64,000 nucleotides of DNA, from positions 248,001 to 312,000 of the forward strand of contig JAUIRK010001009.1 of assembly GCA_030549495.1 (NCBI GenBank). Direction: 5' to 3'. The DNA comes from Nectonema munidae (taxonomy: Eukaryota; Nematomorpha; Nectonematoida; Nectonematidae). This document shows positions 20,890 through 34,160 of the stretch, piece by piece; position 1 is the first letter of the stretch; every line of letters begins with the position of its first letter. A program made the translations under genes and the position numbers. Under the pieces are notes generated by a model. It ran no database searches. It was not told the DNA's origin and worked only from the letters and a program-made list of their open reading frames with translations.

Positions 20890-23800
20890 AAAATTATTTA
20901 AATGTTACACTCCCCTCCCAAAATAGCTTATATTACTTCTAATCTAACTAAACTGCGTGGCGATCTTTCTATTAACGATGAGTTGGTTTTTATTAAAATT
21001 TTTTGTCTCGGTTATCCTTTCCTTTGATAAATTTCAACTATTTTTCTATACTTCCATTTATTCTTAACAATCCTCTACGAGTAAAAAACAAAGTCGATGC
21101 ATTATTCGTTGATAAATCCATCAACAAATCCACATCGACAAAGCCATCTCTTTTTACATTCCAATTAATGCCTAAAACTTTGTTTGTGTTGTGGTTCTTG
21201 AATTTGACTGCTGCCTCATTACCAGATGACAACCATTTCTTTATCTTAAACCCACCCTTTGCAAGAACTGAAGAAATAGTTTTTGGCAAGATTTAAATTT
21301 CATCGTAATCCATACATGAGTCAAGGAAGTCATCTACATATGACTGTTTGATAATGATATCTCTTATGTTTTGCTCTTCTAGAAGCTGTTTTGTTCAGGG
21401 CAGAGATAGCTATCGCCCCAGCTGGTCTATCTCCAAATCAATTCGCTTTGAAAATAAACTCTTTTGACTCATCATCCTGAAAGTTCTTCCATAGAAAACG
21501 TTGTGTGCGCCATTCAACTAGGGTGATTTGTACATTGTGATAAATTTTATTTATATCACCAGAAAATGCATACCTTTTCTCTCTAAATCTTATCAAAACT
21601 TCATATATATATATTATTCACTAATTGAAGGCCCATGGACCAATAATCATTTAAACAAGATCCTTTATACTTAGCTGATGAATCAAATACTATTCTTAGT
21701 GGTGTACTTTCGCTTTCTTTCAACACTTCTCTGTGAGGTATGTAATATATCGGACCCTTCCAATTTCTATGTTTATCAGTAATTTCTTCTATTACCCCTC
21801 TCTTTGCATGCTAGCTATTTCTTTTTCATAAGCCTCATAGTATTCTTTATCTAACTTAAGGAGACTTATTTCCCTAGATTGTTTCAAGACATATAATCCG
21901 TGTTGTTAGGTAGCTCCTTAGTGACATGTTTCCAAAGATAACACGCTGTCCACTTATTCTTTTTCTAATTTAAACTTAGACCCTTTCTCTTTCGTCATTC
22001 CATTTCATTTTCTCTGAACCTAAAATACAATTACCACACTTACAGCCTTCACATTTGGGTAAACATTCTACCCCCATGGTTTCTGTCCTGAAAAAATCCT
22101 CTAACAAATTTGAATTGACATGAAAGTTGGTCGCAACGACATTTCCATTTCCTCCTACATCCGAAACTCTACCCCAAATTACATTTCCCAATAAAGACTC
22201 AGAGAACACTAGGTGTTCGTGAATACTTTGTGGATAAGGGTGAAGCAGGGCTGTAGCCAGAAATTGGAAGTTGGAGGGGCACAAGGGGAAGTTGAAGGGA
22301 CCTGAATATTTTAATTTAAAATTGGGCAATTTAATGCTTTTAAAAATAAGTAATGAATAAATAAAACAATTAACTATAGAAAAAAACTTATCTCATTTTG
22401 GAAAAACTACATGCAGAATCAAGTTTTTTTTCTCTCGTGCATCATAGAAGTTAAATTTTAAAAAAAGTATATCATGAGTATTTTAAAGTAACTGTGCATA
22501 AGTGTTAATAGGAATTAAAATTTTAAGGACCTTGAACATGAGATTCAACAAATATGAACTGTTTTCACCTCAAAATATTGTGGATGCACCAACTAAATAT
22601 ATTTAAATATCTCAAGTTTTTACACTTGTGATATTTCGTCTTATGAAAACTGAAATATCTCATTATTTGAAGTTATTATTTTTTGATGCAATTTTCATAG
22701 TTTTGAACAACCTTCTTTTTGCTTAATAAAATATGTTATGTCATGTTATGTTATGAACTGTTTTTTCTGTGGTTGCATCGAGAGACTTTGAGCTTCGATA
22801 CTGAGTTCGTGATTATTATCGGATAAAGAACATTCTTCAAAAAGATTTAAAAGATTTTCGTAATTTTTGACAATTGCAGTGGTGGATTTAAGGGATTTAT
22901 AACTTTGGCATTTTTTTAATCAAATTTAACGTGCGATACATCAATCAAAAACTCATTTTAAAAGTTTTAAGATATGACATAGTAAAACATTAAAATAAAA
23001 AAAAAGTTTTTTTGAATTTAGTAAATTATGTTTTTGAAAATTAAGCCATTATTTGAGTAAACAATATTAAAATTATTTATTTTGAAAAAATCTATATATT
23101 TTGCAAATTGAACTTTTAATATTACTTTACTCAAATAAAGATGTTTGTATCATACTCTGATTCTAAAGCTTATAATTGAGGCTAAGTGCGCTAAATTTTA
23201 ATTTGCAAACAGAAAATTAAAAAAAAATATTTGAATTTGTGCTATGTGAAGGCACAAGTGGGTTAAAAATTTGTGACAATGTCATCAAATCACTTTCATC
23301 TGCTGGCATTGATGTGAAGTGCTGCAGTTTTCAAATAATGGATGGAGCAGCAAACATGTCCGAAAAATACAACGGTTTTGCTGCAAAATTCCAATAAGTT
23401 TCTCCAAAGGCAACATATCACTACTGCAGTAACCACGATTTGAATCTAGTCCCCTGCAAGAGTTGTCACGTGCGGGAAGTGCATGTGATGTTAGATGCAT
23501 TGAAGCAACTTGAAATTTTTTTTCATTACTCCCCAAAGAGGAGCAGGCGTCTCGAACAAGCTATAACTACCGTGAATGAAGGAAGACCATCAAAAGATGC
23601 CATTACAAAAATGAAAATATTTTGTGAAACTCGATGGGTGGAGAAAATAACAACACTGCAAGATTTTGAAGACCTTTATGAAGCTTTACTTACTTGTTTA
23701 GATGCCATTGAAATTTATGAACGCGGATGGGATGGCAAAGCGGTTATAGAGACATATGGACTTATGAAGCGGATAACAGATGCACATTTATTATCAGTTT

Positions 23801-25500
23801 CCAAAGAGTATTGCATTTTTTGGATATTTGATGGGACTTAGTAAGAAACTACAGGGAACAGAAATGGACGTTATTCAAGCTTACAACATGGTAGAACTGG
23901 TAAAGGAAACCGTAAAATTGGCAAGAACCGATGAAGCTGATAACAATATCATATATACAAAATCAGAAAAAATGGTAATATTAGCTGACATTACAATAGA
24001 AATTCCTAGAAGATGTGGTAGATAAACTCTCAGAAGTAAAATTGAAGCAGTAGATGCTAAAGAATATTTTAAACGTACAGTTTTTATACCATTTTTGAAT
24101 AACGTTATTCAGCAAATGGATATGAGGTTTGGTACTCTTGCTAAAGCAGCTCTTCGTGGGTTTTATCTACTACCAAACAATCTTAACAAAATCACAGAGG
24201 AAACAGTCTCTTCTCTAGTTCATTTCCATAACACTGATTTACCATCCTCCTCTACTTTTTCTCAAGAACTGGACCTCTGGAAGAGGTTATGGTCTAGCCA
24301 GGAAGACCGACTAGATACCATAACTTCCACGCTATTAGACAGAAGAACGTGTTCAACTCTATTTCCAAATGTTACAAAAATCTTACATTTTCTACAGCTG
24401 AAAGCAGTTTCTTCAAGTGGAGTAGAACGCGGAAACTCAGCTTTAAACATATCAAAGGAGTATCAAGGAGTTCTATGGGAGAAGAAAGATTAAATGCACT
24501 TCTTCTTCTTCTTTATGTATGCCAGGACATGAACATTGACGTCGCATCAGTCGTTGAAATGTATGCCAGGCAGCAGCCACGAAGAATGCTTCTTATCAAT
24601 CCTTTAGCAGAGAAATAACTATGCTGATTTATGTTCTACCTAATAATGCTAATAAGTTTATTTACATGTCGCTCAACTAAATGAGGCTTTGCCCCCTGGA
24701 CCCCCACCAGGGCTTTGCCCTGGACCCACTGGGGGCTTTAAGGCGGCCTTCAGACCCCCTTTGTGCGCCCCTCCTAACTTCAATTATTGGATCCACGGCT
24801 AAATAGAGTTGATTGAATCAAAATGTCCTGTCCATCTTTGATCCATAATCCTTTGAATTTTCCCTCCATCATATATTTTCTCAACATTAGGCTTTCTCAT
24901 AAAATTGTAAATGAGCTTACACACAGTAATGCATCTTGAAACTTCATATATAGAAAAGCATTAATCACAACAAGATGAAACCGGTGATTCAGGCGATGTA
25001 ATCCTAATAAAAGTTCTACGTCGCCTTTCGGAAAACGTAATGTACTTTTTGGAATTGCAAAAGTCTTAGGTAATTCTTCTGTTCTTAAGTTTCGAACACG
25101 TGACGTTATACGCTCAATACCATAAGCATAAACTAGCTGTAAATCATTATTTATATCTTAAAGAAGCATTTCAAACTTTTTACTTCTGACTTCTTTCTCT
25201 ATTTTTCACGAAAAGTCGTAAAAGATAAAAGGTGCGTCCCTAAGTGTCGCAAATTCATCTTCTTTGCAAACTCTTCCTTTACTAAAGAGACTGATGAACC
25301 GCTATCAAAAAGAATGTTAAAAAGTATGCTTATATCTTTTGCCCGTAATATAGCGATATTTCAGCCAATATTTTGAAACAAGCATTGCCTTCGTTTTAGC
25401 CGATAAAATGTAATAGGTAAATCATCCACGTATGCAGCCATATATTTCATATTCAGAAGATGTAGATGTGACTGACTTCAACACTCACACGCTCTTGAGA
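20890..25500 (-). mobile_element. BEL/Pao LTR-type element fossil (pol region), split by a hAT
   Basis: Minus-strand coding traces at about 24830-25480 and 20900-22240 read as BEL/Pao pol. They include a protease-side region with VELLLGLH, RT-like blocks with FSGDINKIYHNV and FLWKNF, and LLAKGGF-type wording further on. It is old and clearly broken, with many breaks. No long terminal repeats were recognised. A hAT transposon (22246-24803) lies inside it in the opposite direction, so the hAT insertion is younger. The outer limits are approximate. Confidence 0.6.
22246..24803 (+). mobile_element. hAT DNA transposon, decayed, inserted in a BEL/Pao fossil
   Basis: The left end CAGGGCTGTAGCCAGAAATTGGAAGTTGGAGGGG is mirrored by the inverse of the right end (about 24755-24803: gccgtggatccaataattgaagttaggaggggc), so these are imperfect terminal repeats. 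The transposase relic (about 23235-24618) resembles ZMYM1/P52rIPK-like hAT proteins. It has MDGAANM with the middle catalytic Asp, YHYCSNHDLNL, CETRWVEK, and the C-terminal dimerisation block SSGVERGNSAL and MYARQQPRRM. Frames break several times (stops near 23397, 23841 and 24024; shifts near 24400). The N-terminal zinc finger is missing; 22330-23230 is non-coding. No clear 8-bp duplication could be read. Confidence 0.7.
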
Positions 25501-26526
25501 ATATAGGTGTAGTAAATTTATGCTTTAAAAGAAAGTGTTTAATTAATTAGATTGGTGTGTATGACGTAGGTTCGTGTGTCATGTGTTCACATGTCTGTGC
25601 TAGTCTCGTAAACGTAAATTCCAACAAGTAAAATTGTACCAAACTTCGATATTTATCGTAATTATGTTTTTTCATCCGTAATTTCGAAACCTAACGTACC
25701 GTATGCCACCACTGGTAATTTGAAACAAAAAAAAGACGGGTTGATGTTATTTTCAATGATTTACTTTAATTTTGATTTAAGCTTCCTAATTCTTTTCAGA
25801 TATTAGGGTTGTTACAACTCAAAAGTTTAGGTGATAATTGTGCACATTTTAAAAGTAGTAATTCCATGAAGTTTGAAGCATGGTTAAGACTTAGACAGTG
25901 TAATTATTTTCTGTTTGTTTGCTTATTATTTGTATGTTCCATTTTTTTATTTTTCAAATGCTCTTTTAGATTTCAATAAAAATTAGAATTGAACTCCTCA
26001 ACATTGAATATAAAATTCAGCTTTTTTAAGTTAAATTCTATTATTCGTTACAATTTTGACTTGTTAGTTTCCCTCTAAGTCTATGAAAAACAGAGTGCTT
26101 AACATTTTTAAACACGATTTTTTATTTAGAAGTTATTAGATTCCTAATCTAAACCATTTTTAAAAGTGTGCCCGAACGAGAACAAAACTTGCGTGTTAGA
26201 GGGCATTTAAAATCCAAACACCTTATTATGCTGTTTGTATAAATTTACACGTTTTAATGCAAAATTTTTTTTTTAATTGTCTCAAGAGAAGAACAATTCA
26301 AAACTGCCGGATGACTCGATTAATACCCTATGTTTTCGGAACTATTTTACTTTTTTATACATAAAAACTATTTTAAATCTAATTATCATCAGTTTGGTTT
26401 GACAAATTTTATTAATTTAAACGTCTGCATAAGTTTTTTTTATCAAAAAAGTAATAAACCTTTTTGAAAGAAAAAGACATCTTTTCAATTTTTTAGATTC
26501 AAGTTTTCTTTTGATGTAATCCCCAT
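25501..26526. other. Spacer, nothing recognised
   Basis: This is AT-rich DNA between the BEL/Pao fossil and LINE 2, with no supported gene, RNA or repeat. Confidence 0.4.
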
Positions 26527-27309
26527 GCATTTAAATCTTCTTCTTCTTCATCTTTTCCCCTTATTGGGGGTCGATGGCTTTGCTCCGTTCTCTCTAAAGC
26601 TTTCTGTCTGTAGCATTTCTTTCTTTCAGACCAAATTTTTTTATACTTTCTTCCAAATTATCTCCCCATCTCATTTTTTGCCTTTTTCTTTTTCCTTTTA
26701 CCTGCTCATCGTATGCTTTCCTTATTTTCTCATCCTTTTTCCTTCTCAGCACGTGTCGTTCATTTCATCTCATTTTGTTCTTTTCGATTACATCGATCAC
26801 ACTCGTCATTACTTTTGTTCTTCGTCTTATTTCTTTATTCCTGATTCTATCTCTACTCGTTACATTTAACATCATTCTCAGCATTTTCATTTCAGACACT
26901 TCCAACTTGTTCTTTTCTTTCTTTTTCAGACACCAACATTCTACACTTTGGCCTTCAGTTTCATTGGCAGCTTTTTTTTCGTTTAAAACAGTCTTAACTT
27001 CTTTCCATTTTGCCCAACTCGCATTCAACCTCGACTGTACATCCTTACTACAACTTCCTTCCTTTTCAATAACTCACCCTAAATACTTGAACTCTTGCAC
27101 TTGTTTCAATTCGATCCCATGCTTATCACAGCGTTTTCATTCCTACAGACTTTCATCACTTCAGTCTTTCGTGAATTCATTCTTAGGCCTTTTTCTTCGA
27201 GACATTATTGCCACATAAACAGTCTTTCTTGCATTTCCTTTTCACTGTCTTCTATTATTACCAAAGCGAACAAAAGTTCCCAAAGGTGTTTTCTGATATT
27301 TTTAAAGGA

Positions 27310-27726
27310 TTAATCAATAACAATTGCAAAAAGTAATGGACTAAGTATCGAACCTTGGTGTAAGCCAACCTTTATATCAAACTCCTGCGAACATCCATTC
27401 ATTGTTCTAATCGAAGTCTTAGAGTTCCTGTATGTTTCCTGAATTATCTTTACAAGCTTTTCACTAACACCTTTTTCTCTCAAGCTCCAGTATACGATAT
27501 CTCTTGGAACTCTGTCATATGCCTTCTCTAAGTCTACAAAGCTACAAAATAAAGGCAGATTTCTTTCTAGTCTTTTCTCCATCAATTGTCTTACTATAAA
27601 TATTGCATCCACTGTACTTTTACCATCCATGAAGCCAAACTTATTCGAGTCTATAATTACTTGATTTCTAACGCGCCTACTCAAAATTCTCTCTAGCAGT
27701 TTCAAACTTTTTCTATTAGTTTGCAA
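27310..27726 (-). pseudogene. LINE 2 reverse transcriptase core
   Basis: The open frame carries NKFGFMDGKSTVDAIF, motif A FVDLEKAYDRVPRD and motif B VGLHQGSILSPLLFAIVID, then a stop. Continuing on the same strand at about 27245-27275, motif C reads LLFALVII where the family has FADDLVII. The two catalytic Asp residues are missing by what looks like a clean 6-base deletion. Downstream frames carry GLRMNSRKT. Confidence 0.75.
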
Positions 27727-28597
27727 TAATAAATAATAATAAAATTATTATTATTCTAGCAATTTAATTCCCATGTAATTTTCGCAATTCAACACATCTC
27801 TTTTATTCTTGTAAATCGAAATAATTAAGCTTTTAGTTCATTCTTCCGGCATTCTTTCTTCCTTCCAAATGAATTCCAGCAATCTAGTCATCATCTTCAA
27901 ACATTTTTCTCCACCTGCTTTTATCATATCTATACTAACTTCACTGATTCCTGTTGCTTTATTTTTTTCATTTCTTTCATTGCTTCCAATACTTCTCTTT
28001 CTTCTCAACTTTTTCTCCTTTATCTGTGTGTTCATGTTTATTTTCAACATTTAGTAGCTCCTCAAAGTACTCTTTCCATCTGTTCTCAATTTCCTCATCC
28101 TTGAATAAAATTTCCCCTTCTCTGTTATTTCCAGTTTCTTGGATATCTCTTTGCCTAGACTTTGCAAGTTTGAAAATTTGCTTGTCCACATCTTTATTCC
28201 CCAGTGATTTGTACATTTTTTCTGTTTCGTTTGCTTTCAATTCAGTGATAGTCCTCTTTGCTTCTATCTTCTTAATTCTATTATCTGTTTATCCTCTTCT
28301 GATTTATTTTTCTGCCATTTCTTGAAAGCTAACTTTTTATCTTTCAATACTTCTCTAACCTCCTCCTTCCACCACCATGTTTCTTTTTGAGTTTTCTTAC
28401 CTTTTTTTGTTTTACCCAGCACCTTCTTACTTGCAACCAACAAACTGTTTTTGAGGTGAATCCACATTTCTTCAATATCTTCATCTATTTGTTTTTCCAT
28501 CAAACATTTCTCAACTATTTTCTCGTATCTTTCCTGATTTTTTATATCTTCTAGTAGCCATGTCTTAAATCTACCTATCTTTATTCATTTTTTCTCT

Positions 28598-29312
28598 TTA
28601 GTGAATTATAACAATTCTATGTTGTGATAAAATGTCACTTCCAGGGATAACTTTGCAATTCTTGACACATTTTCTTTTTCCCTGTTTGACCATGAAGAAG
28701 TCTATTTGGCTTTTTTTGCCCCCACTGCTATTTGTTATCAAATGACTATCCTTCTTTCTAAAATTTGTGTTACATATGGTCAAATCGTTTCTTTGTGCCA
28801 AGTCTAATATCCTTTTGCCTTCTTCGTTTCTATTACCAAAACCGTGTCCACCATGAACTCTATCGTACCCATCACTATCCTTGCCCATTTGACCGTTAAA
28901 GTCACCTGCCAAAATAACTGTTTCACTGTCAGGAATTTCTGATAGTAAACTATCGAGTTTTTCTGCAAACTTATTTTTTTCCTCTCTACTACAATCAACT
29001 TGAGGCGCTTATATTGACAAAACTGTTATAATTTCATCGATGCCTTTCAGCTTCAATAAAATTATTCTGTCACCTGCTCTTCTTACTTCAATTAACCTTT
29101 TATTCCATTTTTCACTCATAATCACACCTACGCCGTTCTTTCTGTTGGTCAATCCGCTATATACCATTTTGAAACCTTGAATGAGCTTTCTAGAGGTATT
29201 TCCGCTCCATTTTGTCTCCTGTACGCAAGCTATTTCAATCTTTCGTTTTATCATTTCCTCCACAATTTCGTTTGCTTTTCCTATGAGTGTACCTACATTC
29301 CATGAGGCTATT
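28598..29312 (-). pseudogene. LINE 2 endonuclease domain
   Basis: The minus strand from about 29312 reads RIASWNVGTLIGKANE, VQETKWSG, then a TAA in place of the Tyr codon of S-I-Y-A-P near 29012, AGDFNGQMGKD, SQIDFFMV and SQHRIVII. All catalytic residues of an AP-type endonuclease can be seen apart from that stop. A one-base shift separates a likely upstream ATG from the RIASWNVG frame. Confidence 0.7.
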
Positions 29313-29590
29313 CTAAGCTCATTGTAACCTACAGGTATTAGTACAGGCCCTTCCTGACGCTAACCAGGGTCTCGGACCTTTAGCCTTTGTAAAAACCTAT
29401 TACACAATCCACAAGGCAGTGGTAATTTGAAGTTAGAGTTTTTTTCTCCTAGAACAACTGCCACCCAGAGCTAACGAGTTTGTTCTACCCGGAGCTAAAG
29501 GTTAAAGCGCCTGTTACTCGCTTTTTTAGGAGAATGAGAGCTCAACCTCATTTCCACCTCGGCATAACCAGCATGAGGCATTTAAATCTT

Positions 29591-32500
29591 ACTAACTTAA
29601 ATATCATGGAGTTTCATATCAAGTAAAAAATTTTTTTTCGCATTCATCACCTCGTTATCAAACAATTTCTTTTGTGGACTTTGAGTTTAATGTATTATTA
29701 GTCAAAAAAACTAGATCGGATAAAAAAAAACGTAAAATTATTTTTGTATTTAAAAAAAAGTGTTAGAATATTTCTAGCACTATAAAAAAAATTTTTTGTT
29801 GTTCAGTGTTATTAGTAAATCCATGAGTTCTTCAGCCTGATTCTTGGTGCCGCTATTTTTCGTAATCTTCGATATTTTGCATTATTTTCCCTCAAACTAT
29901 ATATCTTAATATTTGTTCAGAACATAATGCTATTTACTTAAATTCTTCTCTCTCTTAAACATAACTTTATTTAAAGTAAAGATGAATTATTCGTTATTTG
30001 AGCTGCTTTAAAAAAGAAGTTCTTCTATTTTATTCATAACAAAGGCCCATTTTTTTCTCAACAAGCAAAAATTTCACAAACCTTTTTTAAATTTTCGAAA
30101 AATGGAACACATTTGTTTTTTGAATAGAATGCTTTAGTTACAAAAATAAAAGTTATATAAATTTGATGAGGCCCTTTATTTGCTAAAACTTTCTTAGTGT
30201 CAACAGGGATGCGAAATATTAAAAAAGTAGACCTTTTGTAAAATTGATATAAAATATAATTTTACTAAAGAATAAAATGTTACTTTATGGATAATACTCA
30301 AAATTATATAAAACGCTATTTTAGGAGATTTTTCTACGATGATTAAAAAAGTTATATCTTTATTGAGAATTATAAATTGAATCAATACAAAAACGCCTTT
30401 GCAATCTTGATTTCACTTCAGAGAATTCTTTGCATCCATTATATCTCGTATTCTAAAATAGCAGAATAATTTATAAAGGTGATAGATTTAAATTTTAATT
30501 AAGTATGAGAGCTCTGAAAAAAAATTGTGAATCAAGTGGAAAATATTTAGTTCTGTCTATTATTATCTCAAAAAAACATATAATATTTTTTCTGATTTAT
30601 GTAGAGCATGCAAATAAATTTATTCATCTTCTTTAAAAATTTCACCCACTCAACACCAATCCAGCGAATTTCCAATTTATCAATTAAAATAAAAAACTTG
30701 GCGTTATTAGGCTTGTCTAAATACTTGTAAGTATACACTTTTCTTTATAACTGCTCTCTCCGCGTTCCTTATCTTCACTGCTTCCCCCTAGCCTGTTTTG
30801 TCATTTCTGAGCATTTGTGAGCCATTTAGAGAAATTGTTTTTCAAAAATAAAGACAACTTATCTTCCGGGCGGAAAGTGGGTGTTCGCAAATAATTTCGA
30901 TTTATCTTAATGCCTTATATGCGCGCACATCTTCGTTTGCAAAGACCAGCTTATAACTTTACTCGATTGTATTCTTTTTGATCTTATAAATCAGCACTAA
31001 ATTACATATTTTTTCATATGATTACACAATACACACATCTTTGGAATTCTAGAACAAAGGAATTTATCTTCAGTAAAACTTTCAGATAATATGCGAAATA
31101 TTTGGTATCCCAGAGCAAACCCAATATCAAACGATTTTTAACTTCACACTGCATGAAGAGATACAAATTCAGAATGGGATTCTCTTTCTTTGTTTTGGTT
31201 AAATCCAAGGATGAGAAGTATTCTCACACATATAAGATGTTGGCATATTTACAAACGTGAATATTTCCTGCTCAGCTAAGTCATTATACTCTCGAATATC
31301 TAGCCACAAAACGATGTGATGGGTAATCTAATTATCTGTTTATCTTCAAAAAATCTTTTTATTGGCTGATTTATCTGTTAGAATCTCCAATAGCCTATCA
31401 AAATCGTCAGTCGCATAATCTGAAGAAGGATTTAGGACCCAAATATTTGAGGTTAGGACCTTATTTACACAGTTTTGAAAATGAGACAAGGTTCGCTTGC
31501 ACAAAAGTAAGGTGTTTACTAATCACCTGGACCATTCGTAACTTAGATGCATGCTTCCCTCCTTGCAACTCAGGCTTTCTCAAACATCTCCTTTTTTCCT
31601 TAGTTTTCCATGTTTCACCTTCAGTTTCAATGCCTTTATTATTTTTATACTCGCATATCCCCATTCCTTGCCCTATGGACTGATGTTTAGCTTGTTCACT
31701 TGATCAAACTTCGTTACCATGTAAAAAAGCTTTGCAAGCCAGAAAGTGTCGTAGCACTTAAATGGGCTTCTATTTTCTTCTTTAGTAAAGAAAGGTCTCT
31801 TGGAGCCAACACTCGATTGGGAATAGTCCACGTACTTCAGCATGAATGAAAGTTTGGTAAATTTGCTTTTTATATCGCTACATAATTCAATTTCTAACAT
31901 CATGCCGTTGCTTCGTCACTAAAGTCTCCATGTGGACCAAACCTTTCTACCCATATGGTTCGTATAGTTTTCTGGTTGAGCACTTCTGAGAAAATGAATG
32001 TTCGTGTCCACTAGACAACATGTTTTCTATAGTTTGTATAATATTTTGTTTCTTAAAATCTTTCATCTATTTTTGTCATTAGCTTTTTAACGTAAATAAA
32101 ATAAAGTAACGGAGGTTAATTAGTTCGATAATCATTTTCAAAGATAAGTTAAAAGTTAAATCGCTAATGAAAATTTTAACTCCGTTAATTAACGATTAAC
32201 GGTTTTATGCCGTGTATGGAATCTCCTTAAATCTATGTATTTCCTAAAGTTTGAAAAAGTGTTACTTCTTGGAAAGAATCGAGATACTTCTTGTGCCATG
32301 AAAAATCGATTCTTGCACACTCTGGAAGTAGTATTGGTAATTGCTTAAACATTTCGCCACTTCTTTTATTACCTAGAATTTGGAAGACGTTTTTAGATTC
32401 TCTGCGTTGTACAAAATTATAGAGATTAAAAAAGAAAATCGATAGCATCCGAAATATAGTTCTTAAAAATGATATGAAAGAATGGATATGGGAAAAATGG

Positions 32501-33036
32501 AGTTGACTCTAAATTTTTTCAATATTCAATATTTTACAGTTTTGAACGCATAACACTTTATATATTTAATTTTTTCAATAATCATGGCTACTTTTTAGAG
32601 CTAATAATATTTGCTATACTTTCTTAGACAAGAATTAAGACAAAATATAAAGCAATCGTTAAATTTTTTTTTGTGAAAAAATAAAAATCTGTGATAACTA
32701 GTTTCCAAAAATGCAAAACCTTATTTCCTCAATCGCAGAAATGGAAAGAAAAATACTTTTGTAAATTTTTACGCGTATCTGTTTATGAAAATAACAACGT
32801 CAATACAATTTTAGTAATGAGGTAAGTATACTTGATAAGGAAATGCATCGCTTATAGCAGCAAAAGTGGCACGCACGAGATGGGCCAGGCGCAGCATGAA
32901 GCGTCCTTTATTGCCATATGGGCTACACATGACAAGGAATGTTCGCCCAAACTAATAAAGGTAAGAAAGCGAATTTGTCCGACATTAATTATTATACAAT
33001 AAAACATAATGTATAGAAATTGTAAACCATTTTTAC
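29591..33036. other. Long AT-rich spacer; one half of a direct repeat
   Basis: No gene was recognised. The open frames here (30200-30385, 31014-31208, 31447-31683 and others) look like chance. Positions 32534-32597 (core tttatatatttaattttttc, aatcatggctactttttaga) are repeated almost exactly at 34436-34499. Confidence 0.4.
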
Positions 33037-34130
33037 TTATTCTTCCCAGGTTTGACATATTTTGGAACTAACAATTTTTGGAATGTCTGGCTTAAACCTC
33101 TCTGCTGTTCCGACTTTGATTAGAGATGACAAGTATTGGTCTGTTAGCCTTGTTCTATGAGAAGTTTTCGAAGCTTGCATAAATAGAAGTAGCTGTTCAC
33201 AAAAATAGTTGAAAGAATAAATCAACATCATTTTTATAGCAAACTCTCTTAAGTTCTTGAATATTTTTTGGAAGATTTAAAAAATTTGTATCCCCATTTC
33301 AAGATAGTTTTCTTTGAGTTCAGATTTCGACTGCATTTCTCAGATTTACATGTGCAGCCTTCCTTCTACGTTTACAGCGTCCAAAGATTCATCGTGTCAA
33401 GAATAATGTAAGTTTGTTTTCAAAAACGAAAAATCAAGAACTAATTCAGATAGCTAAGCTTCAAACTGTTTGCTTCAAAAAAGACTTCAAACTCTTTGCA
33501 TGTTATAAAGTGAACTAAATTTGATTTCCCAAATATAACTTTCACAACTCCAGTTTGGCAATGAATTTGATATCGTCAAACAGCTGAGTTATGAGCTTAT
33601 AATTTGAGATTAGACTTGAGAGATTTGCACAAAAACGAGATATTTGCATCCAACCCTCACTTTTCATTTCTTGTGTATTTTGATCTTTCATCCACAAAAA
33701 TATAATTATTTCTTTTATTAAAAAGTAAAATCTTTTTAAAACCTCATAACATGACAACGAGTGAACTTTTGTATCAAATGGATCGATACCTTTCAACAAC
33801 TTGACAAAAATTGAGAGCACGGTTTCTCATAAAGCCTGCTGCATTTTTGAGATAAACGAAATAAAGGGGTCAAATTTCAAAGTGTAAGAACACAGATTTT
33901 GTTGACGGATAATACAATGAAAATATGTAAATAGACGGTGAGAATCCATTTCCATTTTTGTTGCAAAGTTGGCGCTAACACAATTATACCTGCCAAACAT
34001 ATTAGCAGCACATTCAGTAGATAAACATGCGAGCTCACAAGTCAAGACCATAATCATACAAAACATGCTCAAAGATGTCTTTGCCTGTTGTTCTGCGATA
34101 CATAGGGAACAGTTCAATCATTTCCTCATA
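33037..34130 (-). pseudogene. hAT transposase relic, GTF2IRD2/ZBED5-like
   Basis: Read on the minus strand: FHCIIRQQNLCSYTLKFD, then KVHSLSCYEVLKRFYFLIKE, MKDQ, and at the far end a dimerisation-type block FNYFCEQLLLFMQASKTSH followed by RTRLTDQYLSSLIKV. This order matches the C-terminal half of the hAT-derived GTF2IRD2/ZBED5/EPM2AIP1 group (HC.IH.Q.LC...; W...KVL.RF; ..CEQ.FS.MK...S..RSRLTDEHL). Stops lie near 33827 and through 33240-33540. The BED finger and first catalytic region were not found on this strand. Confidence 0.65.
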
Positions 34131-34160
34131 CATGTGAAATTCTTGCAGTGATGTCAACCC

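Larger units (their letters stand above)
26540..29577 (-). mobile_element. RTE-clade LINE 2, about 3.04 kb, with 13-bp target duplication
   Basis: Read on the minus strand: a 5' leader like that of LINE 1 (ccgaggtggaaatgaggttg), AP endonuclease, RT, C-terminal block (ECWCLKKKE; KMLRMMLNVT), and a (gaa)n-type tail at the 26.54 kb end. GCATTTAAATCTT occurs at both edges (26527-26539 and 29578-29590), an exact 13-base target-site duplication. This fixes the limits and implies a fairly recent insertion. There are several frameshifts and stops. It is the same clade as LINE 1, but the protein is clearly diverged and no PHD-like finger was seen. Confidence 0.8.

Noticed and set aside
26775-28325. 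Several plus-strand open frames rich in Phe, Ser and Leu
   Set aside because: They are the complement of LINE 2, whose minus-strand reading has clear endonuclease and RT motifs.
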